A stretch of DNA of 64,000 nucleotides from Hymenopus coronatus (lineage: Eukaryota > Arthropoda > Insecta > Mantodea > Hymenopodidae): contig CM060880.1 in NCBI GenBank assembly GCA_030762935.1, positions 10,450,501-10,514,500 of the forward strand. Direction: 5' to 3'. The notes beneath the pieces are model-generated. The model had not been told where the DNA came from and ran no database searches. It saw only the letters and a list, made by a program, of their open reading frames with translations. This document shows positions 11,201-23,700 of this stretch, piece by piece (position 1 is the first letter of the stretch; each line of letters starts with the position of its first letter). A program made the translations under genes and the position numbers.

Positions 11201-14200
11201 CAGCATATAATATCTGCAACACTATGCTGTATGTTTGCAATAAACTATTGAGAAACATTATTACACCATAATCAGCTGCTTGCCTTCCTGCCACATTAAT
11301 GTGTACCATGGAAGCATGTTTGAGTTTGGGCGAAATTGTTAAACACCAATTTATATTACGAATAGTATTTCTTATAATATGATAAATGTGTTCAACAAAA
11401 ATCAGATCAGCTTTCAGTTACAATAATGCAATGGTTAAATAAATAAATAAATAAATAAAAAAAAAAAAAATCTGATGTGTTCTATTCACATGACTTTCTC
11501 TAAAACTCTGCAATAAATTATTGTTAAAAAGCTTATGCTTCTATTTACTTCCTGCTAATCGAGAAAAAATTAGCAGAAATAGCCTTATTAATTGCTTCCT
11601 TGTAAGTAGAAGCGAAATAAGGGAGTACCATAGGTTAAAGTGATGGTCAAAAGCTGGTTGCTATGTGACTGAAGTTCCTTTGTATGGACACGAGTTCACA
11701 AAGTCCTGTGTGAGAAAAATATGTTTTTTATAGCTGAAACCAAAAACAATCAATTCCACGAAAAATATGTATATAACATAAGTTGTGTGTTTTAAAGTGC
11801 TCTAGTTTTTGTCCATCTCTTACGGTTTAGCAGTTATGCAAAATTCTGTAAAATTGACCGAGAATAAAGTAGTCTTCAGAGGCTATTCCCAGAAAATTCA
11901 AAATATAAATTTTATTTGTCAGGTAAATATCTTTAATATACGATATTTTAGTCAAAATCATTAGAGCCATTTTTTAGAAAATCAAAATTTTCGAAAAAAG
12001 TTCCATGTAAAGGGTAGTTTGGGGTGGGGGGATTTTTCTCAAAATCTTAGTGTCACATCCCTGGAAGATACTAAACTTAAATACCTAGTTTGGTATTTTA
12101 CCAACTTTTCGTTTTTGAATTATCGTGTTCACAGACACACGGACACACACACACACAAGGACTTTTTTCTGAAAATACTTTTTTTGGACAATGGGGACCC
12201 TAAAACATATATTTCCGGTGAAATCTGGGTATCAAATTTTTTGGTGGAGTGCAATACCTTCTCTATACACTATGTACATAGTGCGTATAGAGAAAGTAAA
12301 AATGAATTCAGTTTATCTATATTAGGAAGCAAGCAGACGTTTTCCAAGTGCATACAGAGGGTTTGTATAAACAAAACCAATAGTGTGCATATCTCAGTGC
12401 TGAATGCAGAGGAATGCGATACTTACAGCAAACATTTTTATAAGAATATCTTGTTAAAACTCATTTGGACCAACTTTGTGCACTTTTAAAGTTCATGCCA
12501 AAAAGTTTAAAAAAATTGAAAAATTGCTGTAGGGAAGTTTTCAGCTTTATGTGCGTTATATTTAAATATATAGAGTTATATGGAGATATGAAGAGGCTAT
12601 TCCAAAAAGTTGTTTATCTTTGACCCCTAGATATGCAGTTCAAATCTTGTTAACATCTGCAGATTCTCATTTTGATCAGGAGTTTTAAAACTTCAAGAAG
12701 GAACTTCATCCTGCATACAATACCTCAAGAAATTCTCAGCATGTGCTTTCCTAGACTATTTTTCTGGGCATTAAACTACACAAAGATATAGTTCTGAGGA
12801 GAAATAACCACTACCTGGTTTCTTTTAAATTTAAAATAGTTGTACTTGCCGTTTGTTGTGGCAGTGTATATGTCTTGATGACAGAATTCTGTTGCTGATA
12901 AGGCGAGTATTGAGCTGGTGGTTGCGGCTGTTGGGGTCGAGCTACTCCTACCACTCTCTGTTGTTGCTGTTGTTGCTGCTGCTGCTGTTGTAACCTTAGT
13001 TGTTGCTGATGTTGCTGCATCAGTCTGTACTGGTTGTGTAGCTGCTGCATCATTGCCTGCAAAGTGATAACATCAACAGTGCAGCTAGATGGGCAATCAC
13101 TTCTAATGGTTCGAGAATGTAATACTCAACATTTGGTCTTCTAAATCATTCTGGCTATCCATTTCGTATGACATAAGAAACTCGTACTTCTGGTTTACAA
13201 GACCAATGTTCACTTTCTCCAAATGAAAGGTAACAGAGCTTCTGCTTTGCAAAACTCTCTTGCCATTTAACCTCTATGCCAGGTTTCACAGCTGTCGGTG
13301 AACTTAGCTTGAGTTTATGCTTTATCAATTATATCACAACAATAATTACATCAAAATTATGGTATGTGAGCTATGACAACTTGTTAGATATGTTTGTGAT
13401 GGTTGGCAACAGTAATGTTTGCTATATCTCTTTTAATTCGCTGAAATTTTGCCCTCAGAAAAAAATGATGCCACAATAACATTGTGACTATTGTTGGCAA
13501 ATAAGCAGCTGTCATGAACCAAATCTGACCTGTATGCCTCGATACTCGCATTTCAAACCATCAGAATATTAAGACAAAACATAACTTTCTATATACTACT
13601 GCATTATGTCCACTGGATGAAGAAATTGGGCACATGAGTAGAGTTGTGTCTACAAAGAACAGGAAAATTTGCAATAAATAAGCAGGAGTAGTAAATTTCC
13701 ATTCATAAGGTATTCCACTCTTGGTTAATTTATTCTAATGTTTTTAGCATAATCTTAGTTTCACTTTTAAGTTCAAACTAGAAGTAAACAATCTTAATGT
13801 ATCACTCTGTCAAGCACATGGCAGCACCACATGGAGGGATGGCAGGAGAGCTGCAAATGTAGTACATTCTGCAATATGGGAAACATTAGCTTTCAAACAT
13901 GATGCATGTCTTATTCCTATGTTTTGCCTTATATGCTGAGCATGGTAATATTAGCCACTTTTGTTTTAAACTTCTGAGTTAAGAAAATCATGATCAATAG
14001 TTTTAGAGTACAACAGAAAATATACACTACACAATCCAAGCAACAATTCTGCATCACCAAAGTTCAATTATCTACTGTCATTGTCCATCAAATGTGGGCA
14101 CTTTATACAGATTGTAATAACTGTATTTTCTCTACTAACAGTGTTTACAAGGTTTGTTTTTAAAAGAATTAGAAAAGGTAAAGTTGAGGATGCAATGGCT

Positions 14201-17200
14201 TGAATTAGAAAATATTTTAATGAGGCTTCTGTAGAAAATATGTTTTAGTATGCTGTCAAAATCCAGAAACTATCTGCAGCACCTGCACATAGTCTCATAA
14301 ACCTTTTCTATAATAGTTATTATGCTAGGCGAATCTGAACCAATACACTTAGTTATATAGTTTGAGCTATTGCAATAATGGGTTTTTGACATTTTTCTGC
14401 CCAAAAACAATTACAAAATGTCATGATCTGAACTAAATTGTTTTAAGTAGAGTCAGAGACAAGCCAAGTGGGAAAAGCTGTAGTTTGCCTAAGAGCTAAT
14501 GAGGCACTTCTTTGCCACATGATCCTTTAAATTTGAAGTGAAACCACCATACCTGTTCTGAGACTGTATATTCAATAAATCTGTTCAACAGTACAATAGT
14601 ATTGCAAACATCCACTGTTCACTTACTGGAATTAAAGTAAATGAGATGACACTTCTCTAATGAATAGATTTAGTTTTACTTGCTCCAATACATTATTACA
14701 ATTTTCACCTTGGTCTATGCGTTTATTTCACCCTAGAGTTCCATTCAACTCAACACCCTGGTTGTATTGTATATGGTGACCCTTTCACTTCATCTCTTTC
14801 TGTGGACATTCCTGTTTGTTTGTTTTACCTGCCTTATCACTCTTTTCTTTCCTCATTATTCATTTTTTTCTTAATATTCCTAACCTTTTACCATTTTGTT
14901 ATTCTATTTTGTACACCTCCTTGCACCACTTTCTTAACCTCCACTTTTTCCCCCTCTGCACTCTCCCCACACTTTTGCTTAATCAACCTCGGTGCTTATC
15001 CCTTTATCTCTTCCTATTCTCCCTACTTTCTACCCCTCCGTGCTCCACCTGGTGTTTCACCTTCTCTATTGCTATTATACCTTGTCCTCTTTGCTTTATA
15101 GTCTGCTGCTTCTCAAAAGCTGCAATTCGTACATAAACCTATAAACTAGAATAGATGAACTGCCAATGATCTGAATGAAGGAAAGTGGAGCCTCAAAAGT
15201 TGACAGAACTTGGCAGTCAGAAGGATGTTGCACATTGTTCAAACACAACTTCTGGTTTTGACAAGCTATCAATATTCACAATCCTAATGCCTTGATTATG
15301 GTGAAACCTGGCACAAAATTAGGATATAACACATTATTTCTTCCAATTCTTTTTTTCTTTCTTTCTTAGCTTTTCTGTGGATGGAATGCGTATTAGGTAA
15401 CAGGTTTGTGCACGTTTTATCTCAATAGGGAGACATTAATATTAAACTCTGGTAGTGTTACACTTTAAAACATTATCTCAAATTATTTTGAGATGACAAC
15501 CGCAATGACAACTATGAATCCTTTAACCCAAAGTACTTATAACATTCTAAGTCGCCATTGGGGTTGTCATCGCAAAATAATTTGAGATCACCTTGTGGTT
15601 TACTGGGAAACATGCGAGTCAGTTGAAATTCAGTGCTATGCCGTCATGTTGCCAAGGTAGCTCATTGGCAGAGCAACCGGCTAGAGATCCATGGTTCAAA
15701 TCCCGGCTATGGCATTGAATTTTTCAGTCTGACTCTACCTATCCAACCATCAGCATTTTTATTTTAATATTATTTTAAATTAGCTTTCCAAAAACCAGAT
15801 ATGCAAATCCTTTAATGGCATCTGCTAAAATTGTTAAACAACTAGACTTTCTTATTAGTCTACTCTAAACCAGTAATTTGACTTGCTACCAGTCTAGAGA
15901 CAAGAAATATTAAGTACTATTCAAAATTTAATCTATAACAGTGAAGAAAACAAGATGCTCATTCATTCTACTTGAGTTCCAAATAAGATACAGGTCAAGT
16001 GATTTACTTGTTGGTAAATACGTTAGCTAGGTTTCCAAAAGCCCAAGAAATAATCTCAAGAATACTATCAATCACAAGACTATGCAACTATTTTAATCTA
16101 CGATTAAAGTAGTTTACAATAATCAGAAATGTAAATTTAAGTTACAAATGAATCTGCTGTTTTAGGATCTCCATTTTTTCGCTTAAGAATAGTTTTAACT
16201 TTTATGATATATACCTGTTGCTGAGGAGTGAGGTTAGCTGCATTTTGTTGCAAGAACTGCAACATCTGTAACTGCTGTTGGCTCATATAAAATGGTGATG
16301 GTGCTGGTCTCTGTTGTGGAGTTCCGGGGGGAGGCACCCTTGGACCTGCTGGACTAGCTTCTATCACCTCACTTCCCGCCTAATCAGAACACGTTCAAAC
16401 ATTATTTACCTAAATAGCAGATACAATGGATATAGACTAGAAAACAGTACTTTATTCGTTAGTACTGTTTTTCATGGTTATCAATTAAGTAATCTTCTAT
16501 ATTCTTATAAGCATGTGAATTAAACTTGCACAATTTTTTTTCTATACCATCTAACAAGCTTCAGAGAAGAGGGTAGTCTTATTAATGTATATTAACAAAA
16601 TTACCTTCCTGGGCAGTACAGCTAAGCAAATGCTTACCTTAAACCGTTTGTTTACTTGGTTTGCTGCCTGTACAGGATATGGAGGAGGTGGGCCTTGGGG
16701 TGAAACTTGGTGGTGACCATTCAAACCATTATGGAATTGCTGTGGTTGCTGTTGCTGCTGACCAGCCTGAAGCAAATAAGCAATAATTCAAATATATTGT
16801 TTGAAGACAACAAATGACAGAGCAAGAAACATAACCATTATTAAGTCCTTTGTTAAAACACAAAAACTCTACTTATTTCTTTTTGGAGATACATTTCTGG
16901 GTATATTTTCAAAAACATGCCCAAAATTACATCAAAAGGAAGTGCATTTTATGTTTTAATAGAGGACTCAAAATTGATATTACAACAACTTTGCTTTTAA
17001 TATTATTTTTAATTTTTATAACACTTAAGTATTCAATTTTCACATTAAAGAATTTCCAAATCCAATATACTTCTGGACATCTTATCGATATTCAATCTCA
17101 GACAGATGTAATACTATGGTTTACAAAAACTTTAAAATTGAGTATTTATCCAAATTTTTCAGAACTTAATTTTGGAATTTAGCATATCATCTATATAAAC

Positions 17201-17708
17201 AAAAGGCATAACTTAATATTTAAACAAAATTTATAGTGTTACACATTAATATTTTAACAAATTAAGAGACACTTAAAAATTGAAATTGAAATGACGTTTT
17301 ATTTATGGACACTCTAACTGCTGTGGTTCTCAGCATCCCATTCTATACTGGGCGTGAAAGATCGCTTAATTTTACTCAGAGGCCTCTCTATCAGGCTTGA
17401 GGTTCTTTTATGTGCCATAAATCTACGACACGGGACCCACGGCTTTACTTCCCTTCTGAAGGAAGCCATGCTAAGGATAAGAGACACTTAAGCTATAATA
17501 ATAATATTTCTGCAGAAATTCTAATGGGTAGGAGAGACAGATAGAGGGGAGTATGGAAATGTATAGAATATGCGCAGTGGGAGAAAGTGACTGTAGCAAC
17601 AACAATAATGGATAAGATTTTCTATTTAGATAACATATGCAATATAACACATCATTATAAAATGTTTTATCTAACTTGAATTTGCATGGAAATGGGCAGG
17701 GAGGGAGA

Positions 17709-17794
<86 letters not shown>

Positions 17795-20700
17795 GAATAT
17801 ATTGATATGTGGGAGATGGCTGCAGCAATGGTGGCAGAGCTGCAATGGCAATGATGGATAAGATTTTCTTTTTCTATTTAACAACATATTTAACATATTG
17901 TTGTAAAAAAATTTATCTGATTCAAATTTATACAGGAGTTTCATAACTGGAGAGGGAAGAATGGAAATGTGCCACTAGGTGTGTGATGGGTGGGAGGTGA
18001 CTGCAGCAACAATAATGGAGATTTTCTAGTTAGATAACATACCTAATAGAACACATCATTGTAAAAAGTTTTACATTTGATTGATGTTTGGAGGAATTTA
18101 GTAAAAGTGATGGTCAAGTTATATGTGGTATTTGTTGAGTCAGTATTTTTAACACTACATCACTTACATTTTTATTATGAGGGACTAGTTTAGGAAGTCT
18201 ATGCTTCCATTTTCAACCCATGAGGTTGAATCTTAAAAAATACCGACTCACATTAATACCAATTATAAGTTTTACATTATTCAAATTTGTGCAGAAATTC
18301 ATATGGGGAGAACACAAATGGACCACCATGTGTGTGATAGGATGGAGAATACTGCAGCAACAACCATGACAATATTTGAATTTGCACAGAACAGAAATGT
18401 ACCTGCAGTGCTCTGGGAGATTGACCACTGGCTCCCAAAACAAACAACATTAGGTGCAACCACTGACATGAAAGGAAATTCTCTATTTTTATTTTAGTCT
18501 CGGAGAAAAATATTTTTCCCAGAATGCTTACAATCCTAGTTCCGTTAACAGCTAGCTTTACAGTGCAAAATTAAATGCACAACACCTGCTCTATATACCA
18601 TGAACTTGGCTTTGCCATTGCCATAATGGCAAAGTTTGAAAATTACTTTTTCCTGTACGTTATTCAGAATTTTTTTTGCAAATGCCAGACAACCCCCAAT
18701 TTTCAACATTAATATTTGGGGGGGGGGGGGGGGGAATTAATATTCGGATAAATATGACAGGCTGATCCTAATTGCCTGAAACAATAAGACACCATGGAAT
18801 GACATGAGGTGACTGATTTTTGACCAAGCAGCATGAAACAGCTGTACAGCCCTTTGCAGTGGTTGGTGGCTTCTTAATATTTAATAACTTAAATTCTGAG
18901 AAAGAGAGATATACAACAAAAATTGTCAAAAATTAATGGAAAGCTACCTGAACTTTTTTATACTGAGTAAAACATGACACGCTTGTTATTCCATTGATCA
19001 TATTCTCGTGCCACTTGGGTTAACTTGCTTCATCCTTCTAAATCTCATGCCTACTTCCAATAGAAGTGCACAAACTTTCCCAAGTTTTAAAAACAAACTG
19101 TTGAAAACAACCGCAAGCTCTTTACCTGTGGATAAACTTTCTGGAACGCTGCACCAGCTGGTCTCTGTTGCATGGCTGGATTTTGTTGTTGCTGTTGCTG
19201 CTGCTGTTGCTGTCTTGAGGACATTTCTGCAGATATTGGAAGGTTCCATGCCTCCTCTATGGATGGCAACTGCCGACGTCTAAAATCATAATGCCAGTGC
19301 AAATTAATATTGATATATTAAAAGTAGTGTGGTGTATCAACAACAATATCATTGCTAACAATCCAATTTAATTCTTAAAAACACGTAATATTATTGATTG
19401 TTTGTTTATTGGAAATACAACAACTAAATGGTATATGTTAGCAAAAAAAGAAATGTAAAGGAAGAGTTTCTACTAAGTATAAAGCTGAGAATTGATGGGT
19501 TGTTAAGGAATATTGCCTTCTGAAAATACCTGCCCTTTGAGAAACACAAAGCTATTTGGTAAAAGGAACTTTTAATAGTCCTGAATGTAACTTACAAACT
19601 GGATTTACCTGCATAAGCTGATGTAACTGCTAATATGTATCTAACTGGAGGTCTGTGTGTCTCAACTTTATCCTATAGCAATTAAAATTTAAATCAGCAA
19701 GGGCTAACTATGCACTGGACAGTCATATGACTCATGCTCACAATGCTATTGCTTTACATGTGTGGTGATTATGATTTATAGATAAAAGATATACAACAGC
19801 ATATCTTAAGGGATATGCAAATTATTTTGAATAACATGACCACTGCAGTGTCTTATTGTATAAATGTCATATTTTAGTAGTTTCAGTTTTGCTGTGCAAT
19901 TAACCATTAACTGTTCTGAAAACTAAAAGGTAGTAATTGAAAATACATAAGGTGGTATAAAGAAAGTGTGGAAAGAAAGGATTTTAGAGAAGGCAAATTG
20001 GAAAGTGTCATCATCAACAAACAGTTCAAGTGACTGTAAATTCAGGGGAACAATGCAAATATGATGGACCAACCACTACGCAGCAACAACGAAAAGTGTG
20101 TTGCAACCTAGTAGCAGTAACCATAACATTGTAAATAAACAACATCAAAAAAAAAAGAGACCAAAAGGATATGTTGATAATGCAATGAAATTGTTGCGAA
20201 ACTAGTCCAGGCAAGGATTCCAAAAGATAAGTGGAGATTGGTTGCAACTATTATTTTTATATTAATATTTGTGCTATTCTTCACTGTTACTAGCTTCTTT
20301 TTACATTGAAAAGTGTATAGTTAATACTCCCAGACTTTACTGTGACACCCTCAACATTTCACTATGCATAAAGGAAAATCTTTCAAATGACATTTTGAAA
20401 TCGTAAATTTTAAATGTAACAGTAAGTATTTTCTTATGTTAATTTCCAGAAGCAGGAGTAATAAACAGCTAATTCTGATTAATATTTTTCAGGAAATAAA
20501 TACTGGGTATTACATGTACATATCTCTAAAATGGGAATCCTAATGCTTTTCTTACACTATACAATATCCAGATAAAACTATCAAGGAATGATATAACAAA
20601 TACAAGCAAACTTAAAACTAATTCTATGAAATACACATTTATTCATGCAACTCTTAGCCCTTTAAAGTCTAAATAACCCAGCAACACAGGACTAACTTGG

Positions 20701-23700
20701 AACAAAGTCTATGCAATAAAAGGCATAGATAACATGCAACACTGATTCACAAACGTATACCACCAGCATAGGTGGATACTAGTTTCTGATAGCTATTTTA
20801 ATCTTAAGTGTTTCAACTAATTCAATTAATGTCCTATAATTACACAAGTATTACCAACTCTTAATATCAAGTGTGCTATTCTTAGTATTAAAAAAAAAGT
20901 AACAACAAAGGGACCTGAGACTAAGGCACAAAGATTATTACTGTCAAAATATGTTTGTCTGGCACCAAAATGAACCATAAGTTCTTAAACTGCTAAATAA
21001 ATACAACAAAGGTAAAAACAGAACTATAACCGTCTTCACTAATTTAATGCACATAGTGAAAATGAACTCCTTAAGTTTGTTCAACTGTGAAAATAGTATA
21101 AATGGAAGAGGGGTTGGTTCCAATTTAAAATTTTGCAAGCATGAATTGGACATTGTTTCATAAATAACATGCTCTTGTACAGTTACTAACTGCAACTCAC
21201 ATTCACAAAGTATTTGACATTTTAGTATAATGATACAAAGTGCAAAAAAATTAATAGAATTGAACCCCATTATAAAAGGGTTACAATATGCCAGAGTTTA
21301 CTTAGCTGCAACTTTTACACTTTACCACAATTGCAGTTATAACTAGAATTTGGTGAAATTTGAATATGTTCCGTTCATAAATACCCACCTGTTATACGTA
21401 TTGTGAAGGCTAGTTATATCTGCTATGTTGGCTCCCTGGTTATATATTCTTGCATATTCAAACTCTGCACACTGATGATTTAGCTACCAACTGATGTACT
21501 CATTATTGTTACTATTATTGATTGAGAGGTCTCACCTACCCAGTTAATTGGAAATTTGAATTGTTTAAATTTATGGTGTAAGTGTTGTGCCTCTGAAAGT
21601 TCATTTTTAGAGGAAGGGGATATGAATAGAAGAAAATCAAAAACTTTGAATGTTTGTTTTAGGTAAGTATGCCAAAATTATTCTAAAACATAACTATATG
21701 CTGCTCTTCATACTATTACTGCACAGTAATTTGCAATGTTTAAAAACATATGCCTATTATAAAATGTGTTTCAAAATCCTGCATATTTTCTGCTACAGCT
21801 ATACATTCACTGGAACTGTAGGGTTTCTCTGTATTATAGGATTGAAAATAATTAGAATTATATGCTTTTTGTCACTCTTAACAGTTTGTTTTTTTAATGC
21901 TTTTTAAATTCAGGAAAGTGTATTTTTTCTTTACATGCATCAGACAGCAGTTGATACCTACATTTTGGTCAATGGCTATTGACATTCTTTGCACGCCAGG
22001 TGTAAATTATTTGTAAGTTAGTTATAATGGATATAGCATATATACAATTGTGGTTATGGATTAAGTTTATCAGGAGGTCAATACCAGGCAATTTGAGAAA
22101 TACATGGAGAAGTAGACAAGGCACTGCTCTTGCATTGAGTGAACACTGGAAGCTATCAACAAATAATCAGAATCCTCTGAAAGTTTCCCTTCATAACAAG
22201 TCCAGAACATTCTAGAAAGTTACAGGCAGGTTTGTCTGCTGGTTAGTGAGCAAGAGTTTTTGGTGCGAGAAAAAAGGTACTGAAATAAGAGTTTGTGACA
22301 ACTGCTTTGACATGCAATGACTACCGTAGGAGATTAGAAAGCAGCTCCAAAGAAAATACTGTGTTATGCATATTTCATTATGCGGTCTTTATTCCTTTGT
22401 GGATCCACATTTCATAGTATATTATTTGTCTGTTAGGACCGCTCTTGTAGTTGTTTACAAGTTTTTTCTTGTTTTCGTCTCTATAATTCATTATGGCAGT
22501 GGCTGCCAATATTGACAAAGATAAAACTGCGAGATGACTATTGGTTATGGAGACAATATGACTACATGACAGGTGAACGACAGGTTTCAAGATTTTGTCC
22601 AGGTTAGGCTACGTTAGGTTAGGCTAGGTCTATGTAAATGATCTGGATCGAAATAAGGGATAAAAATGGACTTTCTAAAAATCGGTTCTTCTTTCCAATG
22701 CGAAATGCAGTCTTCCATTTGTTCTCTCTGTTTGCGCATGGGCAGCCATGTTGGTCAATCAACCAATGGCAGAGTCAAATCTAAAACTGAACCAGAATCT
22801 GCAATGTTGCTATTAGGACAGATGACTTGCAGATTTCGTGAAGGAAAAAAAAAAAAAAAAGAAGAAGAAAGGTTGGCAGTATGGTTTGTGCATTCGTAAA
22901 AATTACAAAATGGAGTGTGTGGTTTACATTTTCTGACGAGTTTTATATATAAGGAACTGGCTCAATTGGGGAGGGTTGGTGGGTCACAGCAACTCAAAGT
23001 GATACATGTATTACAACACACACGTTCCATATGCATTTTTATTGCTCAAGTTAGCATTTTTCAACATTTTCAATCAGGATGTCCTGCAGAACCTTTACCC
23101 ATTGTGCCACTATGCCATGAAAAAAGTTAAGTGACAATGAAAACTGAAGTCACTATTATTAATTATTATTACAAACATGGAATAACTTACATCAGAATAA
23201 ATAATAAAGAATTCATTAAGGTTGGTTCGCAATACACCAGAATAAGAATGGCAGTGCATACTGTTCATCATATCAATAGCAAAATGGAAAGTTGAGTATG
23301 TACATTGGGATCTCATTGTTCAAAAACTATTTCTTTTTTTTTCCCCTCCAACTGCTCCCAATTCAGCCAAAGTGATGCACATTGTTCAACATCAAAATTT
23401 GATGGAGTAAACCCCTAGCAAAAGTTTCTTACCAAGCATCATTACTTTATTAACAGCTTACAGTAAGGTTATTCCACTCCACTTAAAATTGTTCATTTGT
23501 TATTCTTTATTGTTCTCAGTTAATTTCCACTAATTTCTCTTTCTAGATTTTAGAGGCTATAGCTATTAGAAACTGCACGTGACACTTTTGTTACAAAAAC
23601 CAACACTCAACAAGTCTGAGGGATCAACACACAGATCTGCCAGAATTTCTTACACTTTTCTCAGCTTGCTACTAGTAACTACTAGCAGCTGTTTTACAAT

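Noticed and set aside
12000..12300. Repeat A as a Helitron because of its terminal hairpin
   Set aside because: The hairpin is followed by A-rich sequence without CTRR, and the opposite end does not start with TC at a consistent site.
12019..12489. 156-codon plus-strand ORF
   Set aside because: Lies over Repeat A copy 2; the same frame appears in other copies (46277, 49241, 62500) with different stops.
14802..15136. Overlapping plus-strand ORFs rich in Leu/Phe/Ser resembling membrane segments
   Set aside because: Pyrimidine-rich intron DNA; both frames are open for compositional reasons and no protein features are present.
17471..17944. 157-codon minus-strand ORF with long Leu/Ser repeats
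   Set aside because: Artefact of an (AG)n microsatellite inside satellite-like repeat B.
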